From Cricetomys ansorgei (taxonomy: Eukaryota; Chordata; Mammalia; Rodentia; Nesomyidae), in assembly GCA_026225945.1 (NCBI GenBank), contig JAMJFZ010001815.1, positions 2,432,001 through 2,496,000 on the forward strand: DNA of 64,000 nt. The letters run 5' to 3'. Numbering within the stretch: position 1 is the stretch's first letter; each line of letters begins with the position of its first letter. The translations under genes were made by a program, and so were the position numbers. Of this stretch, positions 61,801 to 64,000 are shown piece after piece. The notes under the pieces are model-generated. The model saw only the letters and a program-made list of their open reading frames with translations, had not been told where the DNA came from and made no database searches.

Positions 61801-63626
61801 GTCATCGTGGAATTTCTGTAAGCCTTTGTCTTCTACCCAAAGGTTCTCAGAGAAGGAACACAGAACTGTCAGTATCACACATCGGAAGTCTCGGGAATTC
61901 CCAGGCTTGACCCAAATCTTGCAGATCAGAAGCAAAACACCTCGTTTAGTAGGCCCAGGGGTTTGGGCAGCCTTTGGGAGTGTGAAAGTGTTTCTGAGCC
62001 TTGGCTGCACCTGAGAATCAGTCCAGGAGCTTGAAGAGTATTAAGCTTGGTCCCCCAAATAAACTAAATGCAGCTGTGGCTGGTGCTCGGGCATTGGTGC
62101 TTTTAGGGCAGTGGGAATACAACTTTATAGCCAAAGCTGAACCACTGTGCAGGCAGACCCAGTCAGGTAGGAAGGGTTGGTAGTCTCCCAAGAGATAGTT
62201 CGTCTCACCAGCCAGGCCCACCTGGTTCCCACTGTTGATTGAGTTAAACTGCTGATTTCTGGCATAGTGGGATTTTAATGAACATTCAGGTCCTCTGACT
62301 CAGTCCTTCTTGGCTCAGAGGGACTAAGGCTGCTCCAAACCTATCAGTCTCCTGGAAGGTCTCAGCTTAGCCTTAGTCATATGTTGGAATCCTATTGGAA
62401 TCGGCTACACAACTGTGAACAAGCCTGCACCATGTTTATCAGCCTATCTAGGCAGAATTCTATTACTTGTAATGGGCATCCAGGGTAGAGAGCCCCACTG
62501 TATATTTTCACAGTATTTGTGTGTGTGTGTCTGTGTCTGTGTCTGTGTCTGTGTGTCTGTGTCTGCTGTACAACTGTACTTCAGGATTGCAGTCCCCTGA
62601 GTCTTACATGGCTCTTCACATACCCTAGACATGGACAGAAGCCAGTTCTTGAACACTGTCTTTGAGGAAAACTTAATACATGTGTACATGCTCATATTAA
62701 GCATCAGTGCTAAAGTACAGAGTGTGGGATGTGGCTCAAGATGTTTTCATTTTCCTTAATAATTTATTTTAATTAAGATACAATTATATCATTTCCTTCC
62801 CTCATCATACCCTTCCCCCAACCCCTCCTGTGTCTTCTTCACCATTTCTCTTTCCTTCCTTAACTCCCTTTCAAGTTCATGGCCTCTATTCATTTGATTG
62901 TTATTGTTACACACACAAACACAGAAACACATAAAGAGTCCATTCATTGTTGCTTTGTGCATATGATTTCAGGACTGACCACTTGGTATTGTATACCCAA
63001 CTAAGGGGTCCATCCTTGGGGAAGACTAATTCTCCCTCTCACAGCAGTTGTTAGTTGCCAACAGTTCTTTTTCTAGAGTTGGGGCCCGGTTAAAATTTCC
63101 TCTTCCCTGTTAATGTGTTTATTAATATTGCATTGTTTGGATCTTGTTTAGTAGTCATATTGTTCAAGTATTGCAGATGTATCTTCCCTGTCATTTCTAG
63201 GAGACACAATCTCAGCTCACGGCAGACTTTTGTTCCTCTGACTCTTAATGTCTCCCCCTTTTTCCCATAATGTTCCTGAGCCCTCGGTACAGGAGTTGTG
63301 TTGCAGAGTTTCTGTTGAGAGTGAACATCCCATGATCAGCTCTCTGTATCTTGACCAGTTGTGGTTTGTTGTGATGATCTCTGCTGCAAAAAGAAGCTTT
63401 TTTGATGAGGCGTGACAGTTACATGTATCAAGCAAAGAGGGTTCATGAGCCTCAAGATGTTGTAACCTCATGTTAGTGCCTCTTCGGAGATTGCTTCTCA
63501 AGTCACATCCATAGAACTCCAAGGAGCCCCACTAATAGCGTCAGGGTGGTTTTTCTCAGATCTAACTCTTGTTTCCTTCTAGGTATATGGATCTGGGTCT
63601 CAGACAAGGGCGTTCCAATATGTCAG
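997..63626 (+). CDS. Uxs1: Uxs1, UDP-glucuronate decarboxylase 1 (UDP-xylose synthase), 5' eleven coding exons
   Basis: The enzyme removes CO2 from UDP-glucuronate to give UDP-xylose, using tightly bound NAD+ that is reduced and reoxidised within one cycle. It is a Golgi type II membrane protein of the extended short-chain dehydrogenase family. UDP-xylose supplies the first sugar of the proteoglycan linker tetrasaccharide, the xyloses on Notch EGF repeats, and the LARGE-made glycan on dystroglycan. The coding sequence is join(997-1090, 20702-20729, 22682-22730, 23001-23044, 31547-31607, 36990-37170, 45662-45766, 47726-47785, 49698-49819, 57461-57580, 63583-63626), 908 bases or 302 codons plus two bases. 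Seen directly: a membrane anchor at about 20-38, GxxGxxG at 95-101, D119 at the end of the second beta strand, T202/E204 in the STSEVYG motif, and Y231-x3-K235. These match the known human numbering. About 117 C-terminal residues are outside the window. The visible frame is intact. Confidence 0.97.
3510..4460. mobile_element. Rodent L1-derived noncoding remnant
   Basis: This stretch is similar along much of its length to 23750-24560 in intron 4. Shared blocks include a hydrophobic T/C-rich start, cagcatttcacagcactcctcc, accaggcttataactccagg, caatccaaagcagt and gtgaaagctaagtcagccag. I take both for old copies of the noncoding part of a rodent (Lx-type) L1; the family name is from memory. Confidence 0.5.
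6283..6495 (-). mobile_element. B4/RSINE-like SINE remnant
   Basis: Reads as tttttgagactggtctctcactgaac, then tagtgttgggattata and a region ending tttacccactatccctctcc, the reverse of a tRNA-like head joined to a B1-like body. Diverged. Confidence 0.5.
6757..6800 (+). mobile_element. ID-like SINE fragment
   Basis: ctagggatatagctcagtgg matches the tRNA-derived head of rodent ID elements, but the tail is missing or diverged. It is not a functional tRNA gene because no cloverleaf can be completed. Confidence 0.45.
7512..7538 (+). repeat. ATC/TCA trinucleotide microsatellite
   Basis: A run of tca triplets (ttatcatcatcatcatcatc) with minor imperfection at the ends. Confidence 0.9.
9366..9712 (+). 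mobile_element. Rodent dispersed repeat, family name uncertain (copy 1)
   Basis: Starts gatttgaatgagaatggccc, continues with ggattaggaggtgttagagg and ends ctcttcacagcaatagagcagtaactaaga. The same order of blocks occurs at 18020, 18336 and, reversed, at 14690. It is an abundant roughly 350-base rodent repeat; I cannot name the family with confidence. Confidence 0.65.
9844..9881 (+). repeat. CT dinucleotide microsatellite
   Basis: About 38 bases of ct repeats with one ttt interruption near 9871; polypyrimidine on + strand and polypurine on the other. Confidence 0.95.
10007..10028 (+). repeat. C-rich (ACCCCCC) repeat
   Basis: Four C runs (accacccccc, accccccac, ccccc) separated by single A bases. 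The minus strand has four G runs with one-base loops, a pattern able to form a G-quadruplex. Confidence 0.8.
13017..13047 (+). repeat. TG dinucleotide microsatellite
   Basis: About 15 uninterrupted tg units. Confidence 0.95.
13327..13547 (-). mobile_element. URR1-like hAT (Charlie) MITE
   Basis: tagtggttctcagccttcct at one end and the inverse (gattgagaatctg) at the other, with an internal ataaaattattttcatttc and tcataactgtaatcttgc. The termini resemble the CAGTGGTTCTCAACC ends of non-autonomous hAT elements widespread in rodents. A second copy, in the opposite orientation, is at 21501. Confidence 0.75.
14260..14348 (-). mobile_element. B1 SINE fragment
   Basis: ctcctgcctcagtctcctaa and gtatgagccaccatgccagc are the reverse complement of the B1 A-box region. 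Confidence 0.7.
14690..15030 (-). mobile_element. Rodent dispersed repeat, family name uncertain (copy 2, reversed)
   Basis: Its reverse complement has the same blocks as copy 1, including ggtgtggccttgttggagga, ccagccccaattagatg and ccttggtcacggtgtcttca, so it is the same family inserted on the other strand. Confidence 0.65.
15300..15830. mobile_element. Rodent dispersed repeat with CAG tract
   Basis: Starts gtactagttaaggttctctagagg and ends aaaagcagccatcacacc, termini I recall from a common rodent interspersed repeat. It includes six CAG units near 15595-15613. The 92-codon open frame across it is not a gene. Confidence 0.5.
16120..16445 (+). mobile_element. Rodent dispersed repeat, related subfamily
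   Basis: Blocks gagagatgtcccctatagtc, ctggaattgtaatcccaaat and gtggtcatggtgctttgtcattataacag share the 3' end of the 9366-type repeat, with a different body. Confidence 0.5.
18020..18335 (+). mobile_element. Rodent dispersed repeat (copy 3)
   Basis: tggtttgaatgagaatggcc, ggattaggagatgtggcttt, gcctgcctgcctgctgctat and ccattaaatgctttcttctg in order. It is followed immediately by another copy, so the two form a head-to-tail pair. Confidence 0.65.
18336..18705 (+). mobile_element. Rodent dispersed repeat (copy 4)
   Basis: Second unit of the tandem pair, from tggtttgaataagaatgacc to cttttcacagaagacaatgac, followed by a repeat of the tail (tcttggtcatgatgctttgtc). Confidence 0.65.
19207..19286 (+). 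mobile_element. Old B1-like monomer
   Basis: gtgttggaagtaggaggatt and agttggcctgggagacagaa followed by tatcaaaaac, resembling the second half of a B1/7SL-derived SINE. It lies directly before a clearer B1. Confidence 0.5.
19287..19430 (+). mobile_element. B1 SINE
   Basis: gtatggtggtgcgcacc, caatcccagtagctgggagg, ggaggcaggcggatctg and a terminal A-rich tail give a nearly complete B1 in the sense direction. Confidence 0.9.
20702..20729 (+). CDS. Uxs1: Uxs1 exon 2 (28 bases, residues 32-41)
   Basis: A very short exon of 28 bases that finishes Ser32 and encodes VWGNFVNM, ending two bases into Arg41. It completes the luminal end of the membrane anchor. The acceptor tract before it is very strong (tttttcttctttctcttgcag). 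The donor is gtaatt. Because 28 is not a multiple of three, skipping this exon alone would shift the frame. It lies 19.6 kb after exon 1. Confidence 0.95.
21501..21719 (+). mobile_element. URR1-like hAT (Charlie) MITE
   Basis: cctgtgggtcgaggccccttt, tttcacaagggtcacctaag, gatatttacattatgattc, aaattacagttatgaagtag and ggaaggtggagagccactg occur in order, as in the rodent URR1 consensus I recall. Same family as 13327-13547. Confidence 0.8.
21751..21900 (-). mobile_element. B1 SINE
   Basis: Reverse B1: gtttcgggacagagtattac, gatcctcctgccttagcc, aagtgctgggattgcagcc, with a T/G-rich start that corresponds to the tail. Confidence 0.8.
22682..22730 (+). CDS. Uxs1: Uxs1 exon 3 (residues 41-57)
   Basis: 49 bases that complete Arg41 and encode [16 protein letters not shown], the start of the luminal stem between the anchor and the catalytic domain. 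The heptad-like spacing of hydrophobic and charged residues suggests a short helix or coiled coil continuing into exon 4. Acceptor ctcaacag, donor gttagt. It begins and ends in phases that make exons 3 and 4 together removable without a frame shift (49+44=93). Confidence 0.95.
22731..23000 (+). other. Uxs1: Uxs1 intron 3 (270 bases)
   Basis: Short intron with donor gttagt and a T-rich acceptor (ttgttcttgttccag). No repeat is seen. Its shortness, between two small exons, may favour their being treated as one unit by the splicing machinery. Confidence 0.85.
23001..23044 (+). CDS. Uxs1: Uxs1 exon 4 (residues 58-72)
   Basis: 44 bases encoding [14 protein letters not shown] and the first two bases (AG) of codon 72. 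This is the rest of the charged helical stem. The acceptor is ttgttccag and the donor gtatgc. The next constitutive exon begins with T and gives Ser72; the candidate alternative exon at 27187 would instead give Arg72 in the same frame. Confidence 0.95.
23256..23370 (-). mobile_element. B1 SINE
   Basis: Reverse B1: ttttgagacagggtctgtct, tgtcctggagctcaagctca, gaatgctggaattacaagtg. Confidence 0.85.
23573..23660 (+). mobile_element. B4/ID-like SINE head
   Basis: gggctggggagacgcttcag followed by tggataaggtgcttaccctg, a tRNA-like SINE head; the body is not clear. Confidence 0.5.
23750..24560. mobile_element. Rodent L1-derived noncoding remnant
   Basis: Related to 3510-4460 block by block (ggcatttcacaacattcctc, gaccaggtttatagtactag, caatccaatccaaaagcagt, gtaaaagctagccagcaagaagg, cagcaacaaagtatgt). 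It contains a TG microsatellite at 24070-24092. Confidence 0.5.
24660..24920 (-). mobile_element. L1 ORF2 remnant
   Basis: The reverse complement reads like part of the L1 reverse-transcriptase ORF: + strand blocks taacatgatgggatattaga, cagaggccttctttgcatct and catccctgcatctctggaat are mirrored L1 ORF2. It has no open frame of useful length. Confidence 0.65.
25585..25825 (+). mobile_element. B4-like SINE with CA tail
   Basis: gccgtcagcagcactcgaga, gttggctaggtatatta and agtgagagactgtcccagta are B4-like. The tail runs into cgcgcgcacacac at 25792-25822, an alternating purine-pyrimidine tract prone to Z-DNA. Confidence 0.65.
26366..26600 (+). mobile_element. B3/B2-like SINE
   Basis: ggcctggagaggtggttcag, ggttaacagcacttgctgct, gttcagttcccagcacc and ctccaggggatccaacacct are the tRNA-derived head and body; an AT-rich tail follows. 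Confidence 0.8.
27187..27553 (+). CDS. Candidate alternative last exon of Uxs1 (unproven)
   Basis: Inside intron 4 a good acceptor (ttttattttctttaaacag, AG at 27185-27186) is followed by a stretch open until TAG at 27551-27553. Exon 4 ends in AG, and the first base here is A, so joining would give Arg72 followed by [13 protein letters not shown] and on, in frame, for 122 new residues. The product would have about 193 residues: anchor and stem, but no decarboxylase domain. The stretch has more CG dinucleotides than nearby intron and is not an obvious repeat. I do not recognise the peptide. No AATAAA is seen in the following kilobase, only weak variants such as AATATA near 28145, which argues against it. 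It may be an unexpressed chance frame. Confidence 0.3.
29084..29106 (+). repeat. Homopolymer of 23 G
   Basis: An unbroken G run preceded by gtattgc and followed by cggcgatccaacc. Such runs are rare in mammals, can fold as G-quadruplexes, and are prone to length errors in sequencing. Confidence 0.95.
30741..30842 (+). repeat. Imperfect TG/TGCA-rich repeat
   Basis: About 100 bases of gtgtgt interleaved with atgcatgc and cacgtgcacgtg, almost all alternating purine and pyrimidine. Confidence 0.85.
31547..31607 (+). CDS. Uxs1: Uxs1 exon 5 (residues 72-92)
   Basis: 61 bases that complete Ser72 and encode [20 protein letters not shown]. This is the end of the stem and the first residues of the Rossmann domain; KRIL begins the first beta strand that leads into the nucleotide-binding loop of exon 6. 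Acceptor ttatag, donor gtaagt (near consensus). The exon ends exactly on a codon boundary. Confidence 0.96.
31860..32080 (-). mobile_element. L1 ORF2 C-terminal remnant
   Basis: On the minus strand the frame reads [20 protein letters not shown], the conserved C-terminal region of L1 ORF2. On the + strand the signature is gaacaatattccattgtatg. The copy is decayed and short. More of the same L1 may extend to 31740. Confidence 0.8.
32133..32510 (+). mobile_element. LTR-like rodent repeat (copy A)
   Basis: Blocks ggcatctggaagagtccaga, agagaaagtagtagactaaa, tggccagcagacttaactgg and agccagttagccatttgtcc recur in order at 39165-39625. I take them for a rodent LTR or LTR-like repeat; the family is not known to me. 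Confidence 0.5.
32718..32738 (+). repeat. TG dinucleotide microsatellite
   Basis: About ten tg units after gacgcca. Confidence 0.9.
33863..35801 (+). repeat. 1.9 kb CTCAC/CTAC satellite-like array
   Basis: The array is built from ctcac pentamers, ctac tetramers and ctctcac variants. The + strand has almost no G. The first part, to about 34690, mixes tetramers and pentamers; the second uses mainly ctcac and tctcac. Higher-order copies are visible: the block ending cacttacctacctcacctag recurs at 34176, 34266 and 34522 (spacings 90 and 256), and tcatctacc segments at 34078 and 34424 are 346 apart. Near the end, cacctttctcacctcacaca recurs at 35603 and 35731 (128 apart). Long open frames across it reflect the lack of stop codons in a G-free sequence. 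Confidence 0.95.
35802..35874 (-). mobile_element. Truncated B1 SINE abutting the array
   Basis: caagttgcccaggctgtcct, ttctgcctcagcctatctag and gtaggattgtaggg are reverse B1. The tail-side part that should come before is replaced by the CTCAC array. Confidence 0.65.
36836..36885 (+). mobile_element. ID-like SINE fragment
   Basis: gttggagatagctcagtggt resembles the tRNA-like head of an ID element; only the head is seen. Confidence 0.35.
36990..37170 (+). CDS. Uxs1: Uxs1 exon 6 (residues 93-153), NAD-binding loop
   Basis: 181 bases encoding [12 protein letters not shown] onward to EPLYIE and the first base of Val153. It holds the dinucleotide-binding GxxGxxG (G95, G98, G101) of an extended short-chain dehydrogenase, and Asp119 in VTVVDNFF, which in this family contacts the NAD ribose. 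The GRKRNVEHW segment follows. Acceptor ccaatacag, donor gtgatt. It is the longest exon in the window and the one that best identifies the protein. Confidence 0.97.
38071..38261 (-). mobile_element. B2 SINE with target-site duplication
   Basis: Reverse B2: A-rich/T-rich tail side at 38071, ggttgtgagtcaccatgtgg, gctgggaattgaactcaaga and gagctatctctccagcccc at the head. The 14 bases ctattacagctttt stand at 38062-38075 and again at 38262-38275, the duplication left by target-primed insertion. B2 is limited to muroid rodents and near relatives. Confidence 0.93.
39165..39625 (+). mobile_element. LTR-like rodent repeat (copy B)
   Basis: Related to 32133-32510: aggcatctggaagagaccag, gagaaagtagtagactgaat, tggccagcagactggacctg, aactagagaagtttagggg, ggtagccatttgtccc. 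Confidence 0.5.
39831..39945 (+). mobile_element. B1 SINE, diverged
   Basis: cctgggtgcacactcacgta, aaagctgaggcaggaggatt, tgaggccaacttggagaata. Confidence 0.7.
41127..41420 (+). mobile_element. B4 SINE
   Basis: ggatggggaggtagctcagtg head, ctcactagccagtcagctta, tcagtgagagaccttgactc, then aaggacccactctggcctca and CA-rich end, in the order expected of B4. Confidence 0.8.
42835..43118 (+). mobile_element. Rodent dispersed repeat, other subfamily
   Basis: ctccaggttcctgtctggaa, tcaatgatagattgtgatgt, ggaagtgtaagaggaaataaacc, cccaagttgcttttggtcat and the tail catagacaccctagctaag. A common rodent repeat; the name is uncertain. Confidence 0.65.
43122..43380 (+). mobile_element. Tigger-like DNA transposon fossil
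   Basis: ccacagatgctcaggtccc, acatgtgttcagcccagacg, and ggatacagaacctgtggata followed by ggggctgactgcat fit the consensus of an old mammalian Tigger-type element as I recall it. Confidence 0.6.
44868..45016. mobile_element. Pair of B1-derived fragments, head to head
   Basis: 44868-44915 reads as reverse B1 (ggcagggtcttatgtagccc) and 44924-45016 as forward B1 (ggtaatccaggcaccttgga ... ctacatgagactgc plus A-rich tail). Confidence 0.55.
45662..45766 (+). CDS. Uxs1: Uxs1 exon 7 (residues 153-188)
   Basis: 105 bases that complete Val153 and encode [19 protein letters not shown], then [15 protein letters not shown] and the first base of Gly188. The [10 protein letters not shown] segment is typical of UDP-xylose synthases and lies by the cofactor. 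The donor used is gtcagt at 45767: only this choice keeps the frame into exon 8 (LGLAKRVG). A second, more consensus-like donor (gtgagt) begins four bases later at 45771. Confidence 0.96.
46022..46182 (-). mobile_element. B1 SINE
   Basis: Reverse B1, nearly complete: ttagacagggtttctctgtt, caggctggcctcgaactcac, ggtgggattaaaggcatgcg, ccaccactgcctag. Confidence 0.93.
46976..46996 (+). repeat. Poly-T run (21)
   Basis: Uninterrupted T run before ggtgtgg. Confidence 0.9.
47080..47215 (+). mobile_element. 3' end of a rodent L1
   Basis: ggacatggagttgagtgaat, gggaggatctgggaggagtt, ggggaagctgtgaacagaat, atattgcatgaaaaaaattg correspond to the G-rich 3' UTR end of rodent L1, in sense orientation. Confidence 0.65.
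47441..47680 (+). repeat. CA/TACATG-rich compound microsatellite
   Basis: About 240 bases of cacaca, catgca, cataca and tacaca units, ending about 45 bases before exon 8. In RNA it offers many CA-repeat sites of the kind bound by hnRNP L. Open frames on both strands here are artefacts of the repeat. Confidence 0.95.
47726..47785 (+). CDS. Uxs1: Uxs1 exon 8 (residues 188-208)
   Basis: 60 bases that complete Gly188 and encode [19 protein letters not shown] plus the first base of Asp208. T202 and E204 in STSEVYG are active-site residues: the Thr/Ser position of the family's catalytic triad, and the glutamate held to assist decarboxylation in the human enzyme. The pyrimidine tract before it is short (cacttctgcag) and a long CA-rich array ends about 50 bases upstream. 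Donor gtgagt. Confidence 0.96.
47786..49697 (+). other. Uxs1: Uxs1 intron 8
   Basis: Donor gtgagt, acceptor ctcatag with a poor pyrimidine tract. A B4-like SINE remnant on the minus strand lies at about 48270-48440. The rest shows nothing recognisable. Confidence 0.82.
48270..48440 (-). mobile_element. B4-like SINE remnant
   Basis: cttaatgctgggatttcagc, tttgtttgtttgtttttact, gggttctgggaatagaattg and gcaaagtgagtattttacta look like a reversed SINE body and head. Confidence 0.5.
49698..49819 (+). CDS. Uxs1: Uxs1 exon 9 (residues 208-248), catalytic Tyr-Lys
   Basis: 122 bases that complete Asp208 and encode [20 protein letters not shown] followed by [20 protein letters not shown]. It carries the YxxxK pair, Y231 and K235, which is the general acid/base and its helper in this dehydrogenase family. 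Arg236 follows directly. The acceptor is weak (tgtttactcatag) and the donor is gtattg after cag. The exon ends on a codon boundary. Confidence 0.97.
50135..50421 (-). mobile_element. B3/RSINE-like SINE remnant
   Basis: tgtgtgtggaggtattatat, tgtgctgggattaccaggta and ggctttatcctctgagccatctccc, a reversed SINE with the head at its right end. Confidence 0.55.
53210..53410. mobile_element. Old DNA-transposon-like remnant
   Basis: gataaaatttaatttataag, ttaggcatagtaagggatta and tagaccaattatagcaatgt resemble a Tigger-related mammalian element; diverged. Confidence 0.4.
54150..55230. mobile_element. Rodent L1-derived noncoding block
   Basis: Starts with an AT-rich stretch (54290-54440), then runs through ctccattggagaaaactatt, gcttcttggttagggatgga, cagtctctgtgagttcttgt, gaggggtttgatgaggacat and gattggttgttcccacaata, which I recall from rodent L1 noncoding parts. 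No ORF is intact. Confidence 0.5.
55380..55540 (-). mobile_element. Tigger-like fossil
   Basis: ctaggtattgaagtcatcca, gtgcaaatcctacctgggac and actcgagcattgtcagattt match the reverse of the same Tigger-type consensus as 43122-43380. Confidence 0.5.
56950..57150. mobile_element. Old DNA-transposon-like remnant
   Basis: gtccccaggggataggttct, aagatctatggtggattcct and ggaaccacagacaagtctgc resemble the terminus and start of a Tigger-related element. Confidence 0.4.
57461..57580 (+). CDS. Uxs1: Uxs1 exon 10 (residues 249-288)
   Basis: 120 bases, exactly 40 codons, encoding [50 protein letters not shown] and the DGRVVSNF segment form part of the UDP-sugar site in UDP-xylose synthases. The acceptor is strong (cttcctctctgttccag) and the donor is gtgcgt. 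It starts and ends on codon boundaries, so skipping it would remove 40 residues from the active site without a frame shift. Confidence 0.96.
58330..58650 (-). mobile_element. B4/RSINE-like SINE
   Basis: A TG-rich tail side (58357-58400), then gaggcatgttctctcattga, tctctagtgctagatttcca and acactttaccttgtgagcca in reverse order of the SINE. Confidence 0.55.
59888..60103 (-). mobile_element. Tigger-like fossil with terminus
   Basis: gcagattcagccagttgcag, caaatgttgaaaaacacagt and the end aactccccatggaaactgag ggacaacc fit the reversed 5' end of the Tigger-type element, including its terminal repeat. Confidence 0.6.
62517..62566 (+). repeat. TG/TGTCTG microsatellite
   Basis: gtgtgtgtgtgtctgtgtctgt and further gtctgt units, an interrupted TG tract. 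Confidence 0.9.
62750..63480. mobile_element. Rodent L1-derived noncoding block
   Basis: catcatacccttcccccaac, ttggggaagactaattctcc, ctaggagacacaatctcagc and cataatgttcctgagccctc are blocks I recall from rodent L1-associated noncoding sequence. No ORF. Confidence 0.45.
63583..63626 (+). CDS. Uxs1: Uxs1 exon 11 (residues 289-303)
   Basis: 44 bases encoding [14 protein letters not shown] and the first two bases of Ser303. GSQTR contacts the nucleotide sugar in related enzymes. Acceptor gtttccttctag, donor gtaagg. It is the last exon visible; the remaining roughly 117 codons should lie downstream of the window. Confidence 0.95.
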
Positions 63627-64000
63627 GTAAGGCTCTTGTCCTTAGCCTATGTTCTGAGTAGAGGAAGGCAGAAACCATTCGGTATATATTGTACGTGTTG
63701 GTTATTTCCATAGCTCAACTATGTGTTAAATTAATTTTAATATTTGATTGAGAACCTCTTGCTTTTCTCTGTTTAAAAGTTAGATTTTCATCCGCTTCTA
63801 TGACTACTGGCTATTCTTTTACTGCCACCTAGTGTTACACAGGTGAATGTCTAGCACTGTGAGGGTAGCTTGAATAATGAGTCTACAAGCCAATTGATCA
63901 CTCACCAAACCTGCAGGTTAAGATGTCTGACAGATTTTTTAAAACATAGCTTTCTAGCATGGAGAGAGTCTTTAAGAATATGAGGTAAGAGTGTCTTTAC
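63627..64000 (+). other. Uxs1: Uxs1 intron 11, 5' part
   Basis: Begins with donor gtaagg and runs off the window. No further exon or clear repeat is seen in these 374 bases. Confidence 0.8.

Larger units (their letters stand above)
57581..63582 (+). other. Uxs1: Uxs1 intron 10 (6.0 kb)
   Basis: Donor gtgcgt, acceptor tttccttctag. Holds a B4/RSINE-like element (58330-58650), a Tigger-like fossil (59888-60103), a TG/CTG microsatellite (62517-62566) and L1-derived noncoding DNA (62750-63480). Nothing recognised in 58660-59880 or 60110-62510. Confidence 0.82.

Overview
This window is nuclear DNA from a muroid rodent (mouse, rat or a relative; I cannot fix the species). The evidence is the SINE set: B1, B2 and B4/RSINE-type elements, ID-like fragments, the rodent-specific URR1 hAT element, and many rodent-type L1 remnants. 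CG dinucleotides are depleted everywhere except one CpG island.

Only one gene is supported: Uxs1 (UDP-glucuronate decarboxylase 1 / UDP-xylose synthase), on the + strand. It enters through a TATA-less CpG-island promoter (about 540-1460), with its ATG at 997. Eleven coding exons can be placed at single-base resolution: 997-1090, 20702-20729, 22682-22730, 23001-23044, 31547-31607, 36990-37170, 45662-45766, 47726-47785, 49698-49819, 57461-57580 and 63583-63626. Every join uses GT-AG borders and keeps the frame. Together they encode residues 1-302 plus two bases of codon 303, out of about 420. The C-terminal exons lie beyond base 64000. The visible protein has a short cytosolic tail, one transmembrane anchor (about 20-38), a luminal stem, the NAD-binding GxxGxxG motif (95-101) and the catalytic residues T202, E204, Y231 and K235. 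It makes UDP-xylose in the Golgi lumen for glycosaminoglycan linkers and other xylosylated glycans.

The rest is intron. Intron 1 (19.6 kb) holds scattered SINEs, L1 remnants and a group of related dispersed repeats. Intron 4 carries two L1 remnants, several SINEs, a 23-base G run and a possible frame-compatible alternative last exon (27187-27553). Intron 5 carries a 1.9 kb array of CTCAC/CTAC repeats, almost free of G on the + strand, abutting a truncated B1. Intron 6 has a B2 with a clear target-site duplication, an LTR-like repeat related to one in intron 5, and a Tigger-like fossil. Intron 7 ends in a 240-base CA-rich array about 50 bases before exon 8. Introns 9 and 10 hold more L1 and Tigger-like remnants.

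I found no new multi-gene system. The points most worth checking concern splicing and repeat biology of Uxs1: the possible alternative last exon, a GTNNGT tandem donor at exon 7, the CA array beside exon 8, the intron 5 array, and a 19-bp duplication of a GC box in the promoter. Repeat family names were assigned by recall, not by search, and are marked accordingly.
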